From JAHQVI01 sp963749875 (lineage in GTDB: Bacteria; Pseudomonadota; Alphaproteobacteria; Rhizobiales; Rhodomicrobiaceae), in NCBI GenBank assembly GCA_963749875.1, contig CAVVOX010000002.1, positions 434,001 through 498,000 of the forward strand: a DNA stretch of 64,000 nucleotides. Reading direction: 5' to 3'. The notes beneath the pieces are model-generated. The model did not search any database. It was not told the DNA's origin and worked only from the letters and a program-made list of their open reading frames with translations. Position numbers and translations under genes: made by a program. Shown here in pieces: positions 35,987-44,384 of this stretch (position 1 is the stretch's first letter; every line of letters starts with the position of its first letter).

Positions 35987-36694
35987 TTATGTCAGAACGC
36001 CCCGCTGCATGGCATAAGCCGAAAATGCGCATGCCGCCGTGCTGATGATGGCGCCGTTCCAGGCCTTGCGCCATCGGTCGGCCTCACCGCTTTCGGCCAT
36101 CCTTGCGCCAGTAATCCACCAGGCATAGCCGTAATAAGCGGCCTGGAGGAGAAGCCCGCCGCCTAGATCAACCCTCGTTCAAGTGGAATCAATTGAACGA
36201 GGTCAAGTTGATCTATATCAATAAGTTAGCGCAACTGTCCGCGTCCATTCGGACGCGCGTTGCGCTAGATCAACCCTCGTTCAAGTGGAATCAATTGAAC
36301 GAAGTCAAGTTGATCTATATCAATAAGTTAGCGCAACTGTCCGCGTCCATTCGGACGCGCGTTGCGCTAGATCAACCCTCGTTCAAGTGGAATCAATTGA
36401 ACGAGGTCAAGTTGATCTATATCAATAAGTTAGCGCAACTGTCCGCGTCCATTCGGACGCGCGTTGCGCTAGAAGCCAAACCGCCAGGGCACTCTTGAGG
36501 ATAAGGGCAAGGCCGGCCGCGCCATAGAAACAGCTGGAGGCGGTCATGGCCCAGAGGCGGCCCCGCTCCGGATCGCGGTCATGGGTCAGAGACTCAATGG
36601 TTTTAGCCTGGACCCATTCCATCCGCACGGCGTTCAGCGCCAGCAAGGCTGCAAGAAGATTGAAAGCCCCGAGCGCCGAAGCCGCCAATCCCAT
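35987..36694 (-). pseudogene. Membrane-protein gene interrupted by a triple repeat
   Basis: The minus strand from ATG 36694 (behind GGAGGGCAGG) encodes MGLAASALGAFNLLAALLAL, RMEWVQAKTIESL, then a membrane helix ending SALAVWLL at the CTAG of 36469-36472. After the repeats, the frame resumes from the CTAG at 36163 as GGGLLLQAAYYGYAWWITGAR to MQRGVLT and TAA (35989-35987). Removing the 306-base array with one CTAG joins GTT TGG CTT CTA with GGC GGC GGG, an unbroken protein of about 133 residues with three to four membrane helices. In the present sequence the N-terminal part stops at a TGA inside the repeat. No family recognised; the position between infB and rbfA is not standard. Confidence 0.8.
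36164..36471 (+). repeat. Two-palindrome interspersed repeat, copy 5: triple tandem array
   Basis: Three consecutive units of 102 bases starting at 36164, 36266 and 36368, nearly identical (one G/A difference in the first palindrome of the middle unit), each beginning TAGATCAACCC and ending GTTGCGC. Neighbouring units share the CTAG junction. First palindrome: CAAGTGGAATCAATTG region; second: TAGCGCAACTGTCCGCGTCC mirrored by GGACGCGCGTTGCGCTA. Each linker holds a perfect TTGATCTATATCAA (36208, 36310, 36412). Because 102 is a multiple of three, one frame reads through as 34-residue repeats; no ribosome site supports it. Confidence 0.93.
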
Positions 36695-36772
36695 CAGCTT
36701 GCCTGCCCTCCATAACGCCGCTGCCCCGCAAGGCGGCGGCGCCTGACAGCGCAACCGCCGCGCGCCGGGCGA

Positions 36773-39451
36773 CTAAAGCGTGCGCTGGACCTCTTCGACC
36801 CGGAAGCACTCGATAATATCGCCTGCTTTCAGGTCGTGATAATTCTCGAAGCCCATTCCGCATTCCTGGCCGGCCTGAACTTCCTTCACCTCGTCCTTGA
36901 AGCGCTTGAGCGTTGAAAGCTTGCCCTCGTGAATGACGACATTGTCGCGGATCAGGCGGACATGGGCACCCCGCTCGACCTTGCCCTCGGTGACGCGGCA
37001 GCCCGCGACATTTCCGACCTTGGAGATGTTGAAGACCTCGAGGATCTCGGCATTGCCGAGGAAGGTCTCGCGCAAAGTCGGCGCAAGCAGACCGGACATT
37101 GCCGCCTTGATGTCATCGACGAGATCATAAATGACGTTGTAATAGCGGATCTCGACACCGGACCGCTCGGCCAGCTCCTTGGCCTGCGCGTTCGCGCGGA
37201 CATTGAAGCCGAAAATCGCCGCGTCGGACGCGCCGGCCAGCGAGACATCGGATTCCGTGATGCCGCCGACGCCGGTGTGAACCAGCCGTGCCGCGACTTC
37301 ATCCGTGCTCAGCTTCTCGAGCGCGGCGGCGATCGCCTCGACCGAGCCCTGCACATCACCCTTGATGATCAGCGGGAATTCCTTCAGCCCGGATTCGCTG
37401 AGTTGGCTCATCATCTGTTCGAGCGAACTCCGGCGTCCGGCGCCGCCCGCTTTCAGGTCGCGCAATTTACGCTGGCGATAGGCGGTCAGTTCCCGCGCGC
37501 GGGCTTCGTTTTCGACGACGGCCAGCTGATCGCCTGCCTCCGGCGCGCCGTCGAAGCCGAGGATCTCGACCGGGACCGACGGTCCCGCCGAGTCAATGTG
37601 CTCGCCCTGATCATTGATCAGCGCACGCACACGGCCCCAGGCGCGTCCGGCCACGACGATCTGGCCGACCGTCAGCGTGCCGCGCTGGATCAGCACCGTG
37701 CCGACCGGTCCGCGGCCGCGCTCCAGCTTCGCCTCGATGACGACGCCTTCGGCGGGCCGGTTCGGATTGGCTTTCAGCTCCAGAACCTCGGCCTGCAGGC
37801 CGATCGCGTCGAGCAGCTTGTCGAGATTGGTTCTTTCCTTGGCGGAAACCTCGATCTCCAGCGTATCGCCGCCCATGCTTTCAACAACGATCTCGTGCTG
37901 CAGAAGCTCGGTCCGCACGCGCTGCGGATCGGCGTTCGGCCTGTCGATCTTGTTGATCGCCAGAATGATCGGCACCTTAGCGGCTTTGGCGTGATTGATG
38001 GCTTCAATCGTCTGCGGCATGACGCCGTCATCGGCCGCGACGACCAGAATGACGATGTCTGTCACCTTCGCACCGCGCGAGCGCATGGCAGTGAAGGCGG
38101 CATGGCCGGGCGTGTCGATAAAGGTCACGGCCGCGCCGTCCGGCGTATGCACCTGATAGGCGCCGATATGCTGGGTGATGCCGCCCGCCTCGCCGGCGGC
38201 GACATTACTTTCGCGCAAGGCGTCGAGCAGCGAGGTCTTGCCGTGATCGACATGGCCCATCACGGTAACGACCGGCGCGCGCGGCTCCAGATCGGAAGCT
38301 TCGTCCTTCGTGCCGATGAAGCCCTCCTCGACATCGGCTTCGGAAACGCGCTTCACCGTGTGGCCGAATTCGTCGACGATAAGCTCGGCCGTATCGGCGT
38401 CGATCACGTCGTTGATCTTGTGCATCTGCCCCTGTTTCATCAGGAATTTAATGACGTCGACGGATCGCTCGGCCATACGGTTGGCGAGTTCCTGAATGGT
38501 GATCGCCTCCGGAACCTGAACTTCGCGCAGAATCTTCTTGCGCGGCTCGGCAGCGCCCATCGCCTGCTTCTTCAGGCGCTCTCGCTGGCGGCGCAGCGAG
38601 GCAAGCGAGCGCTCGCGCTGCCCCTCATCGAACGCATTGGTAATCGTCAGCTTCTGCCGGCCGCGGCGATCATCCTCCGCGCGGCGTACTGGCGGGCGCT
38701 CCACTTTCGGCTTTTTGGCAGCGGCGACGGTGCGGCCGCGCGCGGGCGTATCCTCCTCCTCGGCCGCCGCGCGTAAGGGTTTGCGTGCGGCTTCAGACGT
38801 CTTCGGAGCGGCCTCACTCTCGGGCGTTGCCGCGCCCTGGCGGTCTTTCGGGGCCGCGGTCTTCGGCTTGGCACTGCCAGCGGCCGTTTTCTCAGGCGCG
38901 GCTTTCTGCTTTGCCTCATCCGCCGTCTTGCCCTCGGCCTGCGCAGTTTCGGCAGCAGGCTCTTCAGCCTCGACAGCCGCCTTTTGCGCTTCTTCCTCCT
39001 GGCGCTTCTTGTCAGCGTTGGCGCGCTCCTTTTCCTCCTCGGCGCGCTGGAGCTCATACTCCTCGCGTTCGCGCCGCTCGACCTCTTCGCGCTTGCGGGC
39101 CTCGACCAGTGCGCGGCTACGCGCGTCCACCTCGTCGGCCGAGAGCTGACGCAGGACATTGCGGGATTGCGGCTTTTCGGCCGGCTGCACGTCCGGCTTC
39201 CGGCCGCGCGCGGCTTGACGCGCGGGCTTCGCCGCGCTGGAGGTCTTGCCTTCCTCCGGAACCGCGGCGACCGCGTCCTGCATGCTCAAGGGCCGCTTGC
39301 TGCGCTTTTTCTCGACCACGACCGATTTTGAGCGGCCATGACTGAAGTTCTGACGCACCGTGCCTTGCTCGACCGTCCGTTTGACGCTCAAGGTCATGCT
39401 TCTGCGCCCGCCCTTAGCGGCTTTTTCTTCGGGGTCTTTCGTTTCGCTCAT
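36773..39451 (-). CDS. infB: Translation initiation factor IF-2
   Basis: An 892-residue GTPase that brings initiator tRNA to the 30S subunit. The N-terminal third is highly charged (Lys, Glu, Ala, Arg, coiled-coil-like, as in other proteobacterial IF-2), then the IF2_N domain (ITIQELANRMAERSVDVIKF), G domain with VTVMGHVDHGKTSLLD (G1), DTPGHAAFTAMR (G3), AINKIDRPNAD (G4), and the C-terminal domains ending CFRVEEVQRTL. The ATG overlaps the stop of the YlxR gene (ATGA). All motifs intact. Confidence 0.97.
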   Translation of the reverse strand: MSETKDPEEKAAKGGRRSMTLSVKRTVEQGTVRQNFSHGRSKSVVVEKKRSKRPLSMQDAVAAVPEEGKTSSAAKPARQAARGRKPDVQPAEKPQSRNVLRQLSADEVDARSRALVEARKREEVERREREEYELQRAEEEKERANADKKRQEEEAQKAAVEAEEPAAETAQAEGKTADEAKQKAAPEKTAAGSAKPKTAAPKDRQGAATPESEAAPKTSEAARKPLRAAAEEEDTPARGRTVAAAKKPKVERPPVRRAEDDRRGRQKLTITNAFDEGQRERSLASLRRQRERLKKQAMGAAEPRKKILREVQVPEAITIQELANRMAERSVDVIKFLMKQGQMHKINDVIDADTAELIVDEFGHTVKRVSEADVEEGFIGTKDEASDLEPRAPVVTVMGHVDHGKTSLLDALRESNVAAGEAGGITQHIGAYQVHTPDGAAVTFIDTPGHAAFTAMRSRGAKVTDIVILVVAADDGVMPQTIEAINHAKAAKVPIILAINKIDRPNADPQRVRTELLQHEIVVESMGGDTLEIEVSAKERTNLDKLLDAIGLQAEVLELKANPNRPAEGVVIEAKLERGRGPVGTVLIQRGTLTVGQIVVAGRAWGRVRALINDQGEHIDSAGPSVPVEILGFDGAPEAGDQLAVVENEARARELTAYRQRKLRDLKAGGAGRRSSLEQMMSQLSESGLKEFPLIIKGDVQGSVEAIAAALEKLSTDEVAARLVHTGVGGITESDVSLAGASDAAIFGFNVRANAQAKELAERSGVEIRYYNVIYDLVDDIKAAMSGLLAPTLRETFLGNAEILEVFNISKVGNVAGCRVTEGKVERGAHVRLIRDNVVIHEGKLSTLKRFKDEVKEVQAGQECGMGFENYHDLKAGDIIECFRVEEVQRTL

Positions 39452-40149
39452 GCCTTACCCTGTTCCGGCGTGTCCACCATGGATCCTGCCGCCGGATGTG
39501 TTCCCAAATAGCTTATAAACCGGGCGGCCGACCGGAGAAACGTCCGGCCAGCGCCTCCAACCGCGATTGCGGCGTGGTTGACATTCCCTTTCCCGAGCGC
39601 CGTGCTCAATTCGGCGGAGCTAAAGCACGTGATCGGGCGTAATTCCTTCATCTCAGGCGCCGAAGAGGCGCGAAACTGCCGGTCCAGCTTGCGGCATCCA
39701 TCCTGGGACGCGTCCGATGCGTGAACCAGGATAAGCGCCCTTGCGTCCTTGACCGTCTTCTCGACCTTGGCATAGCCGGCAGTGACACAGCCCGCCTTAT
39801 TCGCCAGGGCCAGATCCTGCAATGCAGCGCGCCGCAAGAGATCCGCAACAAGATCCGCCAGATCGGTGTCGACCGTTACAGCCCGTTTGAAGCCTCTCGC
39901 CAGCACCTTCCGGCGGACCGAGCTTGCGACGGCGTCATAACTCGCAGTAATCCAGACGCCGCGTCCCGGAAGCTTTCTCTTGATATCGGGCACGACCCGG
40001 TCATCGGGGTCGAGAACGAAACGCAAAAGCTCGTCTTCCCGGCAAGGCAAGCGATGGAGTGCGCATTGCCGGATCGGTTTCTTTGTATCCCTATCCTCTT
40101 CCCACGTAAAATTCACGAACTCAATTGGCCCCAAGATCGGCAAATTCAC
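39448..40149 (-). CDS. YlxR-type RNA-binding protein
   Basis: Up to 233 residues. The YlxR domain is at about residues 22-100 (KPIRQCALHRLPCREDELLRFV, key: Cys-x3-x-Arg and Glu-Leu-Arg-Phe; and KLPGRGVWITAS), followed by an L7Ae-like domain (ALQDLALANKAGCVTAGYAKV, ALILVHASDASQDG). This two-domain form is usual in alphaproteobacteria. The start is uncertain: GTG at 40149 or GTG at 40116; no ATG is suitably placed. It lies between nusA and infB as expected and probably binds rRNA or transcripts. Confidence 0.88.
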   Translation of the reverse strand: MNLPILGPIEFVNFTWEEDRDTKKPIRQCALHRLPCREDELLRFVLDPDDRVVPDIKRKLPGRGVWITASYDAVASSVRRKVLARGFKRAVTVDTDLADLVADLLRRAALQDLALANKAGCVTAGYAKVEKTVKDARALILVHASDASQDGCRKLDRQFRASSAPEMKELRPITCFSSAELSTALGKGNVNHAAIAVGGAGRTFLRSAARFISYLGTHPAAGSMVDTPEQGKA

Positions 40150-40199
40150 TCAGCTGTTTCTATAACGACACAGCCCGTGACGCCAGAGAAAGTCCAGCC

Positions 40200-41843
40200 C
40201 TAACTGCTCGTTGGCGCAACTTCAACCTCCTCGCTCGCATCCGTTTCCCCTTCGCCGCCGTCCTCGGGCGTCTCTTCGGGTTCCGGTTCCGGCTCGATCC
40301 AGCCCGCATGGATGCGCGCATTGAGGATCAGCTGCTCGGCCTCTTCCCGCGTCAGGTCGAAGCCCTCCAGAATTCCGTCATGGCGCGTCGTCTCGCCGTC
40401 CTTCTTTTCGGTCCAGCCGACAAGGTCATCGGTTGCGCAATCGGCCAGGTCCTCGACCGACTTGATGCCGTTCTCGCCCAGCGTGACCAGCATGGACTTG
40501 CTGAGACCCGGGATTTCCGTCAGCTCGTCCTCAACGCCCAGCTCGCGCCGTTTCTCGTCGAGCTCCGTCTCGCGGCGCTCGAGATAATCGGTCGCACGGT
40601 TCTGGATCTCCGAAGCCATGGCATCGTCGAAGCCCTCGATCTCCGCGATCTCCTGCACGTCGACATAGGCGATTTCTTCGACGGAGCTGAAACCTTCGGA
40701 GGCGAGAAGCTGTGCGATCACCTCATCGACATCCAGCGCCTCCATGAAGGTGTTGGACCGCTCGGTGAACTCCTTCTGCCGGCGTTCGGACTCTTCGGCT
40801 TCGGTGAGGATATCGATGTCCCAGCCCGTGAGCTGGGAAGCGAGGCGCACATTCTGTCCGCGCCGCCCGATCGCAAGACTTAACTGGTCATCCGGGACGA
40901 CGACTTCAATACGTTCGGCGTCCTCATCGAGCACGACCTTGCTGACTTCGGCGGGAGCAAGCCCGTTCACGATGAATGTCGCTGCGTCCGGCGACCATTG
41001 GATAATATCGATCTTTTCGCCCTGCAGCTCGTTCACCACCGCCTGGACGCGCGAGCCGCGCATGCCGACGCAGGCGCCGACAGGGTCGATCGAGGTATCT
41101 TTCGAGATCACGGCGATCTTGGCGCGGCTTCCGGGATCGCGGGCGACCGATTTGATCTCGACCACCCCGTCGTAAATCTCGGGGACCTCCTGGGAGAACA
41201 GCTTGGCCATGAACTCCGGCCGCGTGCGCGACAGGAAGATCTGCGGGCCGCGCTGTTCGCGCCTGACATCGTAAATATAGGCGCGGATCCGGTCGCCATA
41301 GCGATAGGTTTCGCGCGGCAGCGTCTCGTCGCGGCGGACCACGGCTTCGGCGCGTCCGAGATCGACGATGACATTGCCATATTCGACGCGCTTCACCGTG
41401 CCGTTGGAGATGTCGCCGATGCGGTCCTTATATTCCTCATACTGGCGCTCGCGCTCGGCTTCGCGCACCTTCTGGACGATGACTTGCTTGGCATTTTGCG
41501 CGGCGACCCGTCCGAAATCGAGGGGCGGAAGCGGCTCGGCAATGAAGTCGCCAACATTGGCCTCCGGATTGCGTTTGCGTGCATCCTTGAGCGAAATCTC
41601 GACGGCGTCCTGCACCACCTCCTCGACCACTTCAAGGAGCCGGGCAAGCCGGATTTCGCCGGTTTTGGGATCGATTTCGGCGCGGATTTCGTTCTCACTG
41701 CCATAGCGCGATTTCGCCGCCTTCTGAATGGCGTCTTCCATGGCGGCAATGACGAGCATCCGGTCGATCGATTTCTCCCGCGCCACCGCATCCGCGATCT
41801 GCAACAATTCAAGCTTGTTTGCGCTAACACCTTGCTGCGCCAT
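40200..41843 (-). CDS. nusA: Transcription termination/antitermination protein NusA
   Basis: A 547-residue RNA polymerase-binding factor. N-terminal domain (LLQIADAVAREKSIDRML), S1 domain (GTVKRVEYGNVIVDLGRAEA), two KH domains (DPVGACVGMRGSRVQAV and LSLAIGRRGQNVRLASQL), then C-terminal acidic repeats (LLASEGFSSVEEIAYV) typical of alphaproteobacteria and a Glu/Pro-rich tail. ATG at 41843 has GGAG eight bases upstream; a GTG at 41852 overlapping the rimP stop is the alternative. Operon rimP-nusA-ylxR-infB. Confidence 0.97.
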   Translation of the reverse strand: MAQQGVSANKLELLQIADAVAREKSIDRMLVIAAMEDAIQKAAKSRYGSENEIRAEIDPKTGEIRLARLLEVVEEVVQDAVEISLKDARKRNPEANVGDFIAEPLPPLDFGRVAAQNAKQVIVQKVREAERERQYEEYKDRIGDISNGTVKRVEYGNVIVDLGRAEAVVRRDETLPRETYRYGDRIRAYIYDVRREQRGPQIFLSRTRPEFMAKLFSQEVPEIYDGVVEIKSVARDPGSRAKIAVISKDTSIDPVGACVGMRGSRVQAVVNELQGEKIDIIQWSPDAATFIVNGLAPAEVSKVVLDEDAERIEVVVPDDQLSLAIGRRGQNVRLASQLTGWDIDILTEAEESERRQKEFTERSNTFMEALDVDEVIAQLLASEGFSSVEEIAYVDVQEIAEIEGFDDAMASEIQNRATDYLERRETELDEKRRELGVEDELTEIPGLSKSMLVTLGENGIKSVEDLADCATDDLVGWTEKKDGETTRHDGILEGFDLTREEAEQLILNARIHAGWIEPEPEPEETPEDGGEGETDASEEVEVAPTSS

Positions 41844-41848
41844 GAACG

Positions 41849-42448
41849 TCACTCCAGATTGTCGCCATTCCGGTCCCTTCCGGACCCGGCGTCTTCAGTC
41901 TTGCTTGCCGTTTGAGCCAGCTTCAGAAGGCCGTCCGTCAGGACGAGTTTCGCATCGCTGATCATCGTCACGGGCAGTCCTATCGTTTGCGGCTCGTCAT
42001 AATCCTTCAATGTCATCCGAAGCAGAGCCTCGCCATCCCGATAGCCTTCGAGAATGCCCCGGAACCGGCGGCGGCCCTCGATCATCTCCCTCAATTCGAT
42101 CTTGGCTTCATGCCCCGCCCAATCCTCAAAATCGGATGGCCGGACCAGAGGCCGCGCTATGCCGGGCGAGGAGACTTCAAGCACATAGCCGCCTTTGATG
42201 GGATCGTGCGCATCGAGGAGCGGCGAAAGCTGCCGGCTGATCCGCGCGCAGTCATCCACCGAGATCGTCCCGTCCGGGCGATCGGCCATCACCTGTACCG
42301 TCGTCCCGTTCTGGGCGGAAATCGACACCCGCACAAGCCGCATTCCGAGATTTTCGATCACAGGCTCGGCCAGCTCCGCGATTTCTGCCGCAATCCCGGT
42401 TTCACGGACAAGGCGCTCGTCCAAATCGCCATCAGCCACGTCAGCCAT
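41849..42448 (-). CDS. rimP: Ribosome maturation factor RimP
   Basis: A 199-residue factor needed for 30S maturation. Conserved segments: PVIENLGMRLVRVSIS, GTISVDDCARISRQLSPLLD, YVLEVSSPGIARPLVRPSDF and the C-terminal SH3-like part (RRRFRGILEGYRDGEALLR). The tail is longer than in enteric homologues and polar. It is the first gene of the nusA-infB operon, starting just after the terminator of trmB. Confidence 0.95.
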   Translation of the reverse strand: MADVADGDLDERLVRETGIAAEIAELAEPVIENLGMRLVRVSISAQNGTTVQVMADRPDGTISVDDCARISRQLSPLLDAHDPIKGGYVLEVSSPGIARPLVRPSDFEDWAGHEAKIELREMIEGRRRFRGILEGYRDGEALLRMTLKDYDEPQTIGLPVTMISDAKLVLTDGLLKLAQTASKTEDAGSGRDRNGDNLE

Positions 42449-42490
42449 TGCTGCCTGTTAAAAGCCTTTTCTAGCGCGCTGGAAATATCC

Positions 42491-42524
42491 CAAAAAGAAA
42501 GAGCGGACCCGGAGGGCCCACTCT
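42491..42524 (-). terminator. Rho-independent terminator downstream of trmB
   Basis: On the minus strand AGAGTGGGCC, a short loop and GGTCCGCTCT form a stem with two mismatches (42500-42524), followed by TTCTTTTTGG. It separates trmB from the rimP operon, whose promoter should lie in the remaining 40 bases or within the structure. Confidence 0.65.
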
Positions 42525-42697
42525 CCACAGTCGAGATGATCATGAGCGATAATAATGTAAGCAAGTTTTTGTGAAGACGCAAGGCTGTATCGCAAAAATT
42601 GCATATCTATTAGGTGTATTTCTGCGTTTGGCGGCGAAGCGTTCAGCAGAAGAGCGGCTAAGCGCCAGGGCTGCCGATTTACGATTGGTAAACGGAA

Positions 42698-43455
42698 CTA
42701 GATCCGCGTGAAGGCGAAAAACCGGCAATCGCGGCCCGCCGCAGTGGCCTTTTCGGCATATCGGGTCAGCGGCCAGTCCGCCGGGCGCTGCGCCAGCAAG
42801 CCGGGTTCGTCGCGAAAATCGCGTGATGCGGCGATTCCTTGCAGGACCATTTCGGCGTAATCGGTGATGTCGGTGGCAAAGCGTAGCTCCGCTCCGGGCC
42901 GCATCACGCGAGCGAGCCGGCCAAGCCCGGCCGCCGTCAAAAGACGCCGCTTGCGATGGCGCTTCTTCGGCCAGGGGTCGGGAAACAGCACAAACACCCG
43001 TCCGAGGCTCCCATCGGGAAGCCAGTCGAGCACATGGTGTGCATCGTCGTCGTAAAGCCGAATCGTCTGAAGCCCGGCCTCATCGTTCCCGCGCAGCACC
43101 TTCGCCACGCCGTTCAGAAACGGCTCGCAGCCGATAAAGCCGATCTGCGGGTTCGCCTGAGCCTGCCAAAGCAGATGCTCGCCGGCGCCGAAGCCGACTT
43201 CCAGCCAGACATCGTCGACCGGCACGGGAAAGAGCCGGGCGAGCGGCTGTGGCGGGGGTTCGGACAGATTGAGCCGAAGCGCCGGGAGCCTGGCGGCGAG
43301 AAGCTCCGCCTGGGCCGGACTCAGCGGACGGCCGATCCGCCGGCCATGGAGATCGCGGCGACGGGGGGCGTTTGCCGATCAGCGGCCACAGCCACAGCCT
43401 TCCCCGCCTGCTTGGACACAACACCTTGCATACCACCCGTGCGACCCCTCTTCAT
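42698..43455 (-). CDS. trmB: tRNA (guanine-N7-)-methyltransferase TrmB, N-terminal frame uncertain
   Basis: Makes m7G46 in tRNA. The conserved part is WLEVGFGAGEHLLWQA (SAM motif), GFIGCEPFLNGVAKV, VFVLFPDPWPKKRHRKRRLL (marker) and LRFATDITDYAEM. The N-terminal part, DLHGRRIGRPLSPAQAELLA, is in the same frame but has no ATG before a stop. An ATG at 43455 (MKRGRTGGMQGVV) would reach it if the C6 run at 43363-43368 had one more base, giving about 252 residues, the normal size. If not, translation would have to start at a GTG at 43225 and lose the family N-terminus. Confidence 0.85.
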
Positions 43456-43586
43456 AGGCTCGTCTCAGTGGCAATAATGTGCGGATCGGTCAGGATCAAG
43501 ATAGAAAGGCCCGCCCATGCAGGCAAGGTCCCCACTTTTGCGAATCTGGGGCGTTTCAACTGCCGACGGCTTCGGCGCGACCGCCG

Positions 43587-44113
43587 TTACGAGAAAGCGC
43601 TGGCCGCTCGCCGACGTCTGTACATGCGGTAGATGCCTGCCAGCATGACGGCCAGTCCGCCCGCTTTGATGAATTGTGCGTTCCAGCGTTCTTCGGCGAG
43701 CGCATCGGCAAACTGCTGACGCTCCGCATCGAAATCGAGCCGCGTCGTCTCGCCGACCTTAAGCTCCCACGCGCCGCCTCGGCCGTTTATCCCCCGCGGC
43801 AGAGCCGTGATCGGCATGCCGTGCATCTTCTCGGCAATCTGGTCGCTAAGCTTCTTTTCAGGAAAAATGAGCGTAATGGCGCCGCCGTCCCCTTTGCGAA
43901 GGTCGACATGATATTCGGTCAGCGTGCCATCGCCGATCAGCTTCTTCTTGGTCGCTTTCGACACGTTTTCGACGGTGCCGGCGACCGGCTCCAATTCGGC
44001 GCGCTCCGGAAGCGCCCTGTAGAGGCCATCGTGATAGACCGCCGCACCAAACATGATGATGAGCCGAGCATCACCCAGCCGGAGGATGTGTAAAGAAGCC
44101 TGAAGAACCCCAT
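43587..44113 (-). CDS. Two-span membrane protein of unknown function, apparent frameshift
   Basis: From ATG 44113 (behind GGGGGACACG): GFFRLLYTSSGWVMLG begins a membrane helix that continues in another frame as LIIMFGAAVYHDGLYRALPE if one base is added near 44064-44066. Then a soluble domain of about 110 residues (GTVENVSKATKKKLIGDG, VDLRKGDGGAITLIFP, MPITALPRGINGRGG) and a second helix (KAGGLAVMLAGIYRMYRRRR). Joined length about 175. The topology suggests an extracytoplasmic domain held by two helices. No family recognised. It lies between metK and trmB, which are usually adjacent or close. Confidence 0.55.
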
Positions 44114-44146
44114 CGTGTCCCCCATCCAGCCAATCTCGCGAGACTA

Positions 44147-44216
44147 TATACGAAGGCGGGGATTGACGCGGGAACAGTTGCGCTCGTCTTTTGAAATAGA
44201 TCAGCCCTCGTTCGAC
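44147..44216 (-). repeat. Degenerate relic of the two-palindrome repeat (copy 9)
   Basis: CGAAGGCGGGGATTGACGCG, GGAACAGTTGCGCTCG, AAATAGATCA and GCCCTCGTTC follow the order of the reverse-oriented long form, but the outer arm of each palindrome is missing and no TA-bounded ends remain. It indicates old as well as recent insertions. Confidence 0.7.
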
Positions 44217-44292
44217 GGACGCCTGTTCCCCTGAACGCCCTCTATCATCCGGCGGGCAATTAAGGGCAAGCCGCAAGGCCGCGGCTGCATGA

Positions 44293-44319
44293 AAAAAGCC
44301 GCCAATCGGGCGGCTTTTT
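44293..44319. terminator. Bidirectional Rho-independent terminator after metK
   Basis: AAAAAGCCGCC and GGCGGCTTTTT form a perfect 11-bp stem with a five-base loop, flanked by A-runs and T-runs on both sides. It ends the metK transcript on the minus strand. Confidence 0.9.
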
Positions 44320-44384
44320 CTGCATCGCTTTGCCAATCGAGCCGTTCCTTTCCGATCCGAATGTGGAAGGAACGGCGTTTGATG

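Noticed and set aside
36193..36498. Open frame of about 100 codons with 34-residue repeats over the triple array
   Set aside because: It is only the 102-base repeat read in an open frame; there is no ribosome site and the same peptide appears as false N-terminal extensions at other copies.
36929..38776. 615-codon plus-strand frame opposite infB
   Set aside because: Mirror of the IF-2 GTPase domain codons; no independent evidence.
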